DNA from: Taklimakanibacter sp050246735
GTDB lineage: Bacteria > Pseudomonadota > Alphaproteobacteria > Rhizobiales > Aestuariivirgaceae
Assembly: GCA_050246735.1 (NCBI GenBank)
Contig: JBFWVM010000012.1
Coordinates: 62,001-126,000, forward strand
Direction: 5' to 3'
DNA: 64,000 nt
Under the pieces are notes generated by a model, which saw only the letters and a program-made list of their open reading frames with translations, was not told the origin of the DNA and did not search any database. The position numbers and the translations under genes are program-made. Below are positions 1 through 7,923 of the stretch, piece after piece. The first letter of the stretch is position 1. The number at the start of each line of letters is the position of its first letter.

Positions 1-516
1 CCGCCGCCCGATAATCCCGATGGCGGTGGCATTCCCATCTGCTACCAGTTCCAGAACTTCGACGAGGTCGTCATCAAGGGCATCGAGTTCGAAGCCGTCT
101 ATGATGCGGGACGTTTCTTCGCCGGGCTGTCGGGCACTTTTCTCCAGACCGACAACAAGGAAGACGACACCGACCTGCTGACGCAGCCTCAGGACACGCT
201 CTTCGCCTTTGCCGGCATGCGCTTCTTCGACAACCGCGCCGTGGTCGGGGCCGAGATCCAGCACCTGTTCGAAGACGATCGCACAAGGCTCGATGCGGAG
301 ACGGCCCTCAAGGAGAATGTCGACATCGACGGCGAGACACTGGTGAACGTCTTCGCCGGCTACCAGGTCACCGACGACTTCCGCATGGATCTCCGGCTGG
401 AGAATCTCTTCGACCGCAACTACACCAACTATCTGAACGAGGCGGTCGAGGTCGGCGAATTTCTGGAGCCCGGCTTCAACGCCAAGATCTCGGCGACCTG
501 GCGCTTCGGCGGCTGA
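1..516 (+). CDS. TonB-dependent outer-membrane receptor, C-terminal fragment
   Basis: The frame is open from the first base to the TGA at 514-516, giving the last 171 residues of a protein that begins outside the window. The segment reads as transmembrane beta-strands: alternating hydrophobic and polar residues, the family-typical LENLFDRNYTNY stretch near the end, and a final strand ending in TWRFGG. Receptors of this family take up iron chelates, haem or cobalamin across the outer membrane using TonB energy. The plug domain and ligand-specific part are missing, so the substrate cannot be read. No partner genes for TonB or a cognate ABC transporter are adjacent. Confidence 0.85.
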   Translation, partial: PPPDNPDGGGIPICYQFQNFDEVVIKGIEFEAVYDAGRFFAGLSGTFLQTDNKEDDTDLLTQPQDTLFAFAGMRFFDNRAVVGAEIQHLFEDDRTRLDAETALKENVDIDGETLVNVFAGYQVTDDFRMDLRLENLFDRNYTNYLNEAVEVGEFLEPGFNAKISATWRFGG

Positions 517-549
517 CACATCCCGGGGAGGCCCCGGCGGTGACCGCGC

Positions 550-882
550 TCAGTGCGCGGTCATCTGCTTTTTGAGCGCGGCCTTGCTCGTGGCGAGGGC
601 CGCGCGCACGTCCTCGGGCGCGAGCCCATGCTCTCCGGCGCGCGCGACCACGGTCTCGAACTGCGGCCGGCAGGCGGCGAAGCTCGCTTCCGCCGCCGCC
701 TCCCTGTCGGCCTTCATCTGCCGCTCGGCCTTGTAGGCCGCGGCTGCGCATTGCTGCCAGCTCTTGATCGCCCGGGTGATTTGCGGCGGCAGCGTCGGCT
801 TTGCTAGGAGAGGGCCGGAAGACAGAAGGACGGCAAGAGCCAGGAGGCCCGGTCTGAAGGTCACGATGAATTTCCCTGTCAT
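550..882 (-). CDS. small exported protein of unknown function
   Basis: 110 residues. The frame extends further upstream, but I place the start at the ATG at 882, which gives a clear Sec signal peptide: MTGKF, a hydrophobic core rich in Leu/Val, then cleavage near LLAKP. The mature part is about 85 residues of mostly charged alpha-helix with two cysteines (QQCAAA and AACRPQ) that could form a disulfide in the periplasm. I do not recognise a named family. It ends 33 bases from the converging receptor gene and starts 45 bases from the divergent flavoprotein gene. Confidence 0.6.
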   Translation of the reverse strand: MTGKFIVTFRPGLLALAVLLSSGPLLAKPTLPPQITRAIKSWQQCAAAAYKAERQMKADREAAAEASFAACRPQFETVVARAGEHGLAPEDVRAALATSKAALKKQMTAH

Positions 883-927
883 GCTCCGGCATCTTAGCCG
901 CGGCGTCTTCCCTGGCAATGCCGGCGC

Positions 928-2079
928 ATGAATTTTCGTGTCGATATCGTCGGCGCCGGACCGTCCGGCCTGATGGCCGCCGAGGTCCTGGCGCGAGGCG
1001 GCGTCAAGGTCAGGGTGATCGACCATATGGCCTCGCCGGCGCGCAAGTTCCTGATGGCGGGCCGCGGCGGCCTCAATCTCACCCATTCAGAAGAGCTTGA
1101 GCGCTTCCTCGATCGCTACGGCGCGGCGCGGCCCGTCCTCGAGCCCGCCATTCGCGCTTTCCCGCCGCAGGCGCTGATCGCCTGGTGCAACGGGCTCGGC
1201 GTGGAGACCTTCGTCGGCTCGTCGGGCCGGGTGTTCCCGAAAACCATGAAGGCCTCGCCGCTGCTGCGCGCCTGGCTGCGGCGGCTCGACGGCCTGGGTG
1301 TCGAGCTCGCGCCGAGGACGCGCTGGACGGGCGGGAAGAGGGGCGATGCCATGATCCTGGCGCTCGGCGGCGCGAGCTGGCCGCGCCTCGGCTCCGACGC
1401 GCAATGGGCCGACGCTCTTGTCCGCCGCGGCATTCGGGTGAACCCGTTCATCCCCGCCAATTGCGGCGTCACGATCCCATGGTCGCCGCATTTCCGGGAG
1501 CGTTTCGCCGGCACGCCGCTCAAGCGCATCGCGGCGACGAGCGCCGGAAGGACGGTGCGCGGCGAGGCCGTCATCACCGCGGCGGGCCTCGAGGGGGGCG
1601 TGATCTATGCGCTCGGTCCCGAGCTGCGCCGGTCGGGCAAGCTCGCGCTCGATCTCAGGCCGGACGTGGCGCTTGCGGCCCTGGAAGAGCGTCTGGCGCG
1701 TCCGAAAGGCAAATCCTCGCAGAGCACCTGGCTGCGCAAGACAGCCGGGCTCGCGCCCGCGGCGGTCGCGCTGCTGCGCGAAGCGGGCGTGCCCGCGACG
1801 GCGGGCGCGCTCAAGGCGCTGCCCCTGACGGTGACGGGAACGGATGGCCTGGCGCGCGCCATATCTTCGGCCGGAGGCGTCGCTCTGAGCGAGATCGACC
1901 GGAATTTCGAGCTCAGGGCCTGGCCCGGCGTCCATGCCGTGGGCGAGATGCTGGATTGGGAGGCGCCGACCGGCGGCTATCTCCTGCAGGCCTGCTTTTC
2001 CACGGCCGTGGCGGCGGCCAGGGCCTGTATGGAACGGTTACAATCTGCCCCGGACACGCCACAATCTGTTTCTAAGTGA
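928..2079 (+). CDS. FAD-dependent oxidoreductase of the HI0933/YhiN flavoprotein family (PP_4765 subgroup)
   Basis: 383 residues. The N-terminus has the Rossmann dinucleotide fold VDIVGAGPSGLMAAEVL, followed by the family hallmark ARKFLMAGRGGLNLTHSE around residues 40-55. A second nucleotide-binding segment, ALGGASWPRLGSD, lies near residue 150, and the C-terminal FAD-contacting stretch GGYLLQACFSTA near residue 355. This set and the length match the uncharacterised flavoprotein subfamily TIGR03862. The substrate is unknown. The ATG at 928 is chosen because the fold starts directly there, although the upstream ribosome site is weak. The neighbouring genes do not suggest a pathway. Confidence 0.85.
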   Translation: MNFRVDIVGAGPSGLMAAEVLARGGVKVRVIDHMASPARKFLMAGRGGLNLTHSEELERFLDRYGAARPVLEPAIRAFPPQALIAWCNGLGVETFVGSSGRVFPKTMKASPLLRAWLRRLDGLGVELAPRTRWTGGKRGDAMILALGGASWPRLGSDAQWADALVRRGIRVNPFIPANCGVTIPWSPHFRERFAGTPLKRIAATSAGRTVRGEAVITAAGLEGGVIYALGPELRRSGKLALDLRPDVALAALEERLARPKGKSSQSTWLRKTAGLAPAAVALLREAGVPATAGALKALPLTVTGTDGLARAISSAGGVALSEIDRNFELRAWPGVHAVGEMLDWEAPTGGYLLQACFSTAVAAARACMERLQSAPDTPQSVSK

Positions 2080-2105
2080 ATACAGCTTGTGAGCAGGAGT
2101 ACGGC

Positions 2106-2603
2106 ATGGGACGGATGGTCTTTGGGAAATGCATGGGCGCCGCGCTGGCGGTCGCGGTGATGGCCGGATTTGCCGGGCAGGCGTCGGCGGGCCTGCGCGA
2201 ATATTGTGATTCCTACGCGCGCGACGTCGCGCATCGCAAGACCAATGGCGGTGCGGACGTTCTCGTCGGCACGATCGGCGGCGCGCTGACCGGCGCGCTC
2301 GTCGGCGGGCTGATCGACCGCGGCGATGGGGCCGGCAAGGGCGCCATCATCGGCGGCGTCGGCGGCACGCTCCTGGGCGCCGGCGTGACCAGCGACCGCT
2401 ACAAGCGCGCTTACGCCAATGCCTATGAGCGCTGCGTGGACAATTATGAAGGCCAGCGCGCCCGCTATGAGTCCGCCGAGGACGATGACGACGGCGACAA
2501 GCGGTCATGGACCAAGGCCTGCGCCCGCAAGTACCGCTCCTTCAATCCGCAGACCGGCAAATACAAGTCTTTGTCGGGCAAATGGAGGCCCTGCCGCCTG
2601 TAG
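2106..2603 (+). CDS. exported glycine-zipper protein with a BA14K-like C-terminus
   Basis: 165 residues. The start at 2106 has an AGGAG site six bases upstream and gives a signal peptide ending near GQASA. Residues about 50-95 are a glycine-zipper segment (GTIGGALTGALVGGLIDRGDG and a second Gly-rich run), as in membrane-associated surface antigens. The last 33 residues (SWTKACARKYRSFNPQTGKY and a terminal WRPCRL) match the BA14K-type motif found in many rhizobial immunoreactive or lectin-like proteins. It is probably periplasmic or outer-membrane associated. The function is not known. It is followed by a strong terminator. Confidence 0.75.
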   Translation: MGRMVFGKCMGAALAVAVMAGFAGQASAGLREYCDSYARDVAHRKTNGGADVLVGTIGGALTGALVGGLIDRGDGAGKGAIIGGVGGTLLGAGVTSDRYKRAYANAYERCVDNYEGQRARYESAEDDDDGDKRSWTKACARKYRSFNPQTGKYKSLSGKWRPCRL

Positions 2604-2625
2604 AAAGATCATCCGCCGTCGGAGG

Positions 2626-2655
2626 AAAAAGGCCGGAGAGCTCTCCGGCCTTTTT
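2626..2655. terminator. bidirectional intrinsic terminator
   Basis: A perfect palindrome: AAAAAGGCCGGAGAG followed by its exact reverse complement. The G+C-rich stem has a run of five T on one side and five A on the other, so it can work for both converging genes: the glycine-zipper gene ending at 2603 and the L,D-transpeptidase gene ending at 2663. Confidence 0.9.
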
Positions 2656-2662
2656 CCTCGGG

Positions 2663-3322
2663 TCAGGCGGTGCCTTCGCCGTCTCGCTGGCGCACGATGA
2701 TGGTCGCTCCCGGGCGCACGCGGCTGTAGAGGTCGATGATGTCCTGATTGACCAGGCGCACGCATCCCGACGACACGGCCCGTCCGATGCTTGCCGCATC
2801 CTGGGTGCCGTGCAGGCGGTAAAGCGTGTCCTGCCCGTTCTGGAAGATATAGAGCGCGCGCGCGCCCAGCGGATTGTCGAGCGCCGGCTCCATGCCGTAG
2901 CGGTATTTCTCGAGCTCGGGCTGCCGGGCGATCATTTCGTCGGGCGGCGTCCAGCGCGGCCAGGCGCGCTTGTACTGGATGCGGCCGCGGCCGCCCCAGG
3001 TGAAGCCGTCGCGGCCGATGCCGACCCCATAGCGCATCGCCTTGCCCTCGCCCAGCACCAGATAGAGGAAGCGGTTAGGGGTATCGACGATGATGGTGCC
3101 CGGGATCTCCGCCGTCGGGTAGTCCACGATCCGCCGGCGATATCTGGGCCGGAGCTTCCTGAGACTGACGGCCGGTATCGGATAGGGTTCGTCGGGACGG
3201 GCGCCATAGGCGCTGAAACCGCCGGGCTCGGCGACGATGCCTTCTTCGGTTCCATCCTGGACGCAGGCGCTGAGCGCGGCTCCGATGCCGCTGAGGAGGA
3301 ATATGCGCCGGGTGATCGGCAT
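2663..3322 (-). CDS. L,D-transpeptidase (YkuD domain), probable lipoprotein
   Basis: 219 residues from the ATG at 3322. The N-terminus TRRIFLLSGIGAALSAC combines a twin-arginine-like motif with a lipobox cysteine at residue 20, so export and membrane anchoring are likely. The YkuD domain fills the rest; the catalytic signature is His171 in HGTQD and Cys187 in SSGCVR. Such enzymes make 3-3 cross-links in peptidoglycan or attach proteins to it, which is frequent and multiplied in Hyphomicrobiales. The window holds a second, larger L,D-transpeptidase (61.7-63.6 kb) with a different architecture. The longer upstream open frame is Arg/Ser-rich shadow and is rejected as N-terminus. Confidence 0.88.
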   Translation of the reverse strand: MPITRRIFLLSGIGAALSACVQDGTEEGIVAEPGGFSAYGARPDEPYPIPAVSLRKLRPRYRRRIVDYPTAEIPGTIIVDTPNRFLYLVLGEGKAMRYGVGIGRDGFTWGGRGRIQYKRAWPRWTPPDEMIARQPELEKYRYGMEPALDNPLGARALYIFQNGQDTLYRLHGTQDAASIGRAVSSGCVRLVNQDIIDLYSRVRPGATIIVRQRDGEGTA

Positions 3323-3389
3323 GAGGGAAATCCTTGGATGAAAGGGGAGGATGCCGCGCCAGGCGGCCGTTCGGATGTCTATGGCCGGG

Positions 3390-3740
3390 TCAGGCGTGAC
3401 GTGGCGGCGGCGTGGGCACGCCGAGATCGCTGCCCCGCAACGGCGTGAAGGCGGCAGGGACGATGAAACCGCACTCCGACTCGACCGGACCGAAATCGGC
3501 GGTCCTGATCTCGACCGGCGCCAGCTTGATGCTGGCGCAACGGTTCGGCAACGGATTGTGCGCTCTCGTGGCATGCTCGCTCGTGGTGGCGAGAACGGGC
3601 GCGGCAAGATCGGCCGTTCCCCATGAACGATTGAGACGTGCCGTCGGTCCCAAAATCTGACATAAGGTCAATGCCAGCATGCACAGGAACACAATGGCAA
3701 CCGCGGCCGGATGCCCGACGTAAGGATTCATGCGATTCAT
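3390..3740 (-). CDS. small membrane-anchored protein of unknown function
   Basis: 116 residues with one clear hydrophobic segment near the N-terminus (AVAIVFLCMLALTLCQILG, residues about 13-31), then a polar, probably periplasmic tail with two cysteines and a Pro-rich end (VPTPPPRHA). No family is recognised. Overlapping open frames on the plus strand and in another minus frame have shadow-like composition, so this frame is preferred because of the well-formed membrane segment. The start could also be the ATG three codons downstream (3731). Confidence 0.5.
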   Translation of the reverse strand: MNRMNPYVGHPAAVAIVFLCMLALTLCQILGPTARLNRSWGTADLAAPVLATTSEHATRAHNPLPNRCASIKLAPVEIRTADFGPVESECGFIVPAAFTPLRGSDLGVPTPPPRHA

Positions 3741-3858
3741 TATGGCCGCTTTTTACTCCCTTCGTCATGCGCGAGACTCACGAGATTGTGAAATCGCGTG
3801 CAAATTTGACGACTGTTGCGCTATGGCCACAGTGCGAATGGATGAATGGAGGCCCTGA

Positions 3859-4977
3859 GTGCCGAGCTTGCCGCTGACCCCTCTCGTGAACGGGCTGCCC
3901 TCGACGGTGCCCTTTGTCGGTCCCGAAGCGCTGGAGCGCCAGCGCGGTGTGGCCTTCGCCGCCAGGCTCGGCGCCAATGAGAACGGCTTCGGACCGTCCC
4001 CTGACGTCAAGGCCGCCATCGCCGCTGCGGCGTCCGACATATGGAAATATTGCGACCCCGAGAACTACGAGCTCAAGCAGGCGCTGGCGCGCCATCACCG
4101 GGTGCGTCCGGAGAACATCGCCGTGGGCGAGGGGATCGACGCCCTGTTCGGCTATGCCGTGCGCATGTTCGTCGAGCCCGGAATCACGGTGGCGACCTCG
4201 CTCGGCGCCTATCCCACCTTCAACTTCCATGTCGCGGGCTATGGCGGAAGGCTGGTGACGACGCCCTATGCCGCCGACCGGGAAGATCCGCAATCGCTCC
4301 TCGATCTCGCCCGGGCCGAAAGAGCGCGACTGATCTTCTTCGCCAATCCGGACAATCCGATGGGATCGTGGTGGCCGTCAGCTGCCGTCGAGGACCTGAT
4401 CGCCGGCATTCCCGACGGCTCGGTCCTCATCCTCGACGAGGCCTATGGCGAGTTCGCGCCCGACGGCACCTTGCCGCCGCTCGATCCCGGCAATCCGAGG
4501 CTCCTGCGCTTCCGCACATTCTCCAAGGCCTACGGCCTCGCGGGCGCGCGCGTCGGCTATGTGATCGCAGAGGCGGGGCTGGTGAAATGTTTCGACAAGG
4601 TGCGCAATCATTTCGGCGTCAATCGCCTTGCCCAGGCCGCCGCCCTCGCCGCCCTGGGCGATCGGCCCTATCTCGAGGAGGTGCTCGCCAGGGTCGGCCG
4701 GGCGCGCGAGCGCATCGGCGCGATCGCCCAGGGCCAGGGCCTGCGGCCTCTGCCCTCGGCCACGAATTTCGTCGCCGTCGATTGCGGCCGCGACGGCGCT
4801 TTCGCCAGGCGCCTGCTCGATGCCCTGATCGCGCGCGGCATCTTCGTGCGCATGCCAGCAGTCGAGCCCTTGAACCGCTGCATCAGGGTGAGTGTCGCGC
4901 CCGAAGACGAGCTCGACCGCTTTGCCGAAGCGCTGCCCGAGGCGTTTCGCGCGGCCGCCGCCGTCCAGGTTGGGTGA
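3859..4977 (+). CDS. PLP-dependent aminotransferase, histidinol-phosphate aminotransferase-like
   Basis: 372 residues from a GTG at 3859 with GGAGG upstream. Fold type I aminotransferase: N-terminal ANENGFGPSP substrate segment, DEAYGEFAP with the pyridine-N-contacting Asp, and the PLP lysine in TFSKAYGLAGARVGYV. The subgroup resembles HisC, but no other histidine gene is near; the gene is followed 74 bases later by an enolase-superfamily gene and then an amidohydrolase. It may therefore act on an amino acid or amino sugar in a catabolic route instead of in histidine synthesis. That assignment is inference. Confidence 0.8.
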   Translation: MPSLPLTPLVNGLPSTVPFVGPEALERQRGVAFAARLGANENGFGPSPDVKAAIAAAASDIWKYCDPENYELKQALARHHRVRPENIAVGEGIDALFGYAVRMFVEPGITVATSLGAYPTFNFHVAGYGGRLVTTPYAADREDPQSLLDLARAERARLIFFANPDNPMGSWWPSAAVEDLIAGIPDGSVLILDEAYGEFAPDGTLPPLDPGNPRLLRFRTFSKAYGLAGARVGYVIAEAGLVKCFDKVRNHFGVNRLAQAAALAALGDRPYLEEVLARVGRARERIGAIAQGQGLRPLPSATNFVAVDCGRDGAFARRLLDALIARGIFVRMPAVEPLNRCIRVSVAPEDELDRFAEALPEAFRAAAAVQVG

Positions 4978-5051
4978 CCGGGGCTGGCTCTTGCATCGCT
5001 CCTGTCCGCCAGCGATGGTAAGCCGACCATGAAGGGCAGGGAGCGGTCCAG

Positions 5052-6245
5052 GTGAAGATCAGGGATCTCAGGATATTCGTCGTCGGCAATCCGCCGCCGG
5101 GCTGGGGAGGGCGCTATTTCGTCTTCGTCAAGCTCACGACCGACGACAATGTGAGCGGCATCGGCGAAGTCTATTGCGATACCTTCGGCCCCAGAGCCAT
5201 GACCACCATGATCGAGGACGTCTTTGCCCGCCATGTCGAGGGCATGGATCCCTTCCACATCGAGGCGCTGTGGCGCAAGGCCTATGGCACGGGCTACACC
5301 TTGCGGCCCGACGCATCGCTGATGGGCGTGCTTTCCGGCATCGAGATCGCGCTCTGGGACATCAAGGGCAAGGCGCTCGGCAAGCCCGTCTATGAGCTGC
5401 TGGGCGGACGCGTCCACGACAGCCTGAGGTCCTACACCTACATCTATCCCGACATCGCCGGGGGGCAGGACGAATCCATCTACTGGAATGCCGAGGCTTC
5501 GGCCGAGCGCGCCGCTCATTATGTGAAGCAGGGCTTCACCGCGGTGAAGTTCGATCCCGCCGCACCCTATTCGGTCTTCGATCCGCGCCAGCCGTCGCTC
5601 GCGTCGCTGGAGCTCTGCGGCAAATTCTGCCGGCTGATGCGCGAGGCGGTCGGCGCCAGGGCCGATCTCCTCTTCGGCACCCACGGCCAGTTCACCGCTT
5701 CGGGCGCGATCCGCCTCGCCAGGAGGCTCGAGCCCTATGAGCCCCTGTGGTTCGAGGAGCCGACGCCGCCCGAGATGCCGGAGGAAATGGCCAAGGTCGC
5801 GCGGGCCACATCGATCCCCATCGCGACGGGCGAGCGCCTCGTCACCAAATACGAATTTGCCCGCGTGCTCGAGACGGGGGCCGCGTCGATCCTGCAAATG
5901 GCGCTGGGACGCGTCGGCGGCATCATGGAAGCGAAGAAGATCGCCGCGATGGCGGAGACGCATTACGCGCAGATCGCACCCCATCTCTATGCCGGGCCGG
6001 TCGAGGGCGCGGCCAACGTCCATTACGCCGCCTCGCTGCCGAACTTCCTCATTCTCGAAAGCATCGAGAGCTGGGGCGGCTTCCATGCGAAGATCATCAA
6101 GAAGCCGATCCGCTGGGAGGCGGGGCGCGTGCTGCTGCCGACCGAGCCCGGCCTCGGCATCGAGCTCGATGAGGCCGTCGCGGCCGCGCATCCTTATGAG
6201 GGGACGAAGCTTCATCTCGAGATGACCGAGCGGCCCATCGCGTGA
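5052..6245 (+). CDS. mandelate racemase / muconate lactonizing enzyme family protein (enolase superfamily)
   Basis: 397 residues from a GTG at 5052. The N-terminal capping domain is followed by a TIM-barrel with the superfamily signature: GIEIALWDIKGKALGKPVYE near residue 100, the VKFDP strand near residue 170, WFEEPTPPE and IATGERLVTKYE carrying acidic metal ligands, and a catalytic-type His in APHLYAGP. The arrangement of these acids with a GTHGQF strand is like the sugar-acid dehydratases of the mannonate/galactonate group, which remove water from an aldonic acid. Exact substrate is not readable. It is second in a three-gene operon. Confidence 0.82.
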   Translation: MKIRDLRIFVVGNPPPGWGGRYFVFVKLTTDDNVSGIGEVYCDTFGPRAMTTMIEDVFARHVEGMDPFHIEALWRKAYGTGYTLRPDASLMGVLSGIEIALWDIKGKALGKPVYELLGGRVHDSLRSYTYIYPDIAGGQDESIYWNAEASAERAAHYVKQGFTAVKFDPAAPYSVFDPRQPSLASLELCGKFCRLMREAVGARADLLFGTHGQFTASGAIRLARRLEPYEPLWFEEPTPPEMPEEMAKVARATSIPIATGERLVTKYEFARVLETGAASILQMALGRVGGIMEAKKIAAMAETHYAQIAPHLYAGPVEGAANVHYAASLPNFLILESIESWGGFHAKIIKKPIRWEAGRVLLPTEPGLGIELDEAVAAAHPYEGTKLHLEMTERPIA

Positions 6246-6255
6246 GGTGAGACGA

Positions 6256-7890
6256 ATGACGCCCGACCTCATTCTGATCAACGGCGCGATCCGGACCATG
6301 GATCCGCTGAGGCCCGAGGCCGCAGCGCTCGCCGCGCGGGGCGGCAGGATCATGGCGCTCGGATCGACATCCGAGATCCGGGCGCTGGCGGGGAAGGCGA
6401 CCAGGGTCGTCGACGCCGGCGGCAGGCTGGTGCTGCCCGGTTTCCAGGACACCCACATCCACTTGCAGGATTCGGGGACGCGTCACGCGCTCGACGTCGA
6501 TCTGGCGGGCCTGCGCACCGTCGCGCAACTGCAGGACGTTCTGGGCCGCTTCGCGCGCGGCAGGCCCGAGCGCGACTGGGTGAAGGGCCACGGCTGGTAT
6601 TCCGGCATTTTCGGCGAGCACAATCTCACCCGCGAGGTGCTCGATCAGGTCGTGCCCGACCGGCCGGTCCTGCTTTTTTCCTCGGACTATCACAGCGCGG
6701 CGGTCAATTCGAAGGCCTGCGAGGCGATCGGGCTCGACCAGACGGTCGCCGATCCGCCGAACGGCCGCTTCACCCGCGACGCGTCGGGGATGCCGACCGG
6801 CATGCTGCATGAATTGGCCATCGAATGGGCCCGTGCGCGCATGCCGGAAACGCCGGATGCGGACTGGGAGGAGGGCGTGCGCTTCGGCCAGGCGCTCGCC
6901 AACCGCAACGGCTTCACCGGCGTCCTCGACGCGCTGGTGACCGAGCGGCATTTGCGGGTCTACCGGGCCGTCGAGCGGAGCACCGGCCTCACCGTGCGCG
7001 TCGCCTCGACCGCCCTGGTCGAGCCCGCCGACATGGTCGAGGCCGCGCTCGAGCGCGTCCGGGGCTTTCGCCGCGATTTCGCCTCGCCCATGCTCAAGGT
7101 GCATTCGGCCAAGTTCTTTCTCGACGGCGTTCTCGAGAACCGCACCGCCGCGATGCTCGAGGACTATCACGACGCCCAGGGCGGCAACGCGCCGGTGATG
7201 TTCGGCGAGAACCATTTGCGCGAGCTCTTCATCGCCTTCGACGCGGCGCGCTTCCAGATTCATTGCCATGTGATCGGCGACAGGGCGGCGCGCGCGGCGC
7301 TCGACGCCCTGGAAGCGGCGCGCGACGTCAATGGCGCCTGGCCCGGCCTGCATCAGTTGGCCCATGTGCAATGTGTCGATCCCGAAGATATTCCGCGCTT
7401 CGCCAGGCTCGGGGTCATGCCCAACATCCAGCCGCTCTGGGCGCGCAACGAGCCGTCGGTCACCGATGTCGCCATCCCGATGACGGGTCCGTCGAGGGCG
7501 CGCTGGATCTATCCTTTCCGCTCGCTCATCGATGCCGGCGCTTCATGCGCCCTGTCGAGCGACTGGGGCGTCTCGACCCTCAACCCGTTCCACATCATGC
7601 AGACGGCGATCACCCGTCAGCCGCCGGAGCGCGGCAGGGACTATCCGCCGTTCCTGCCGGAGGAGCGCATGACGCTCGATGAATGCATCAAGGGCTATAC
7701 GGTCAATGCCGCGGCCGCCGCCTGGCGCTCGCCCGATACCGGCTCGCTGGAATTCGGCAAATACGCCGATCTCGTCGTTCTCGACCGCGATCTCTTTGCA
7801 CTCGATCCTTACGAGATCGCCGACACTCAGGTGATGCTGACCCTGCTCGGCGGCCGCGAGGTTCACCGGGACAAGGATTTCGCCGGATGA
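6256..7890 (+). CDS. amidohydrolase family protein (YtcJ-like metal-dependent hydrolase)
   Basis: 544 residues. I choose the ATG at 6256 over the in-frame GTG at 6247 because GAGGTGA sits just ahead of 6256. Typical layout: a small beta-sandwich at both ends (N-terminal INGAIRTMDPLRPEA; C-terminal YADLVVLDRDLF) around a metal-dependent TIM-barrel with the HxH motif in DTHIHLQDSG, a possible metal histidine in HCHVIGDRA, and SSDWGVSTLNP. The gene starts 10 bases after the enolase-superfamily gene, so the two are probably translated together. YtcJ-like enzymes hydrolyse amides or imides; the substrate is unknown. Confidence 0.82.
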   Translation: MTPDLILINGAIRTMDPLRPEAAALAARGGRIMALGSTSEIRALAGKATRVVDAGGRLVLPGFQDTHIHLQDSGTRHALDVDLAGLRTVAQLQDVLGRFARGRPERDWVKGHGWYSGIFGEHNLTREVLDQVVPDRPVLLFSSDYHSAAVNSKACEAIGLDQTVADPPNGRFTRDASGMPTGMLHELAIEWARARMPETPDADWEEGVRFGQALANRNGFTGVLDALVTERHLRVYRAVERSTGLTVRVASTALVEPADMVEAALERVRGFRRDFASPMLKVHSAKFFLDGVLENRTAAMLEDYHDAQGGNAPVMFGENHLRELFIAFDAARFQIHCHVIGDRAARAALDALEAARDVNGAWPGLHQLAHVQCVDPEDIPRFARLGVMPNIQPLWARNEPSVTDVAIPMTGPSRARWIYPFRSLIDAGASCALSSDWGVSTLNPFHIMQTAITRQPPERGRDYPPFLPEERMTLDECIKGYTVNAAAAAWRSPDTGSLEFGKYADLVVLDRDLFALDPYEIADTQVMLTLLGGREVHRDKDFAG

Positions 7891-7923
7891 GCGGGCGCAT
7901 CCGGCCCGGACACCGGCTGCCGG

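Noticed and set aside
3379..3768. 129-codon minus frame overlapping the small membrane protein at 3390-3740
   Set aside because: No membrane or signal segment and Arg/Ser/His-rich shadow composition; the other frame has a clean membrane helix.
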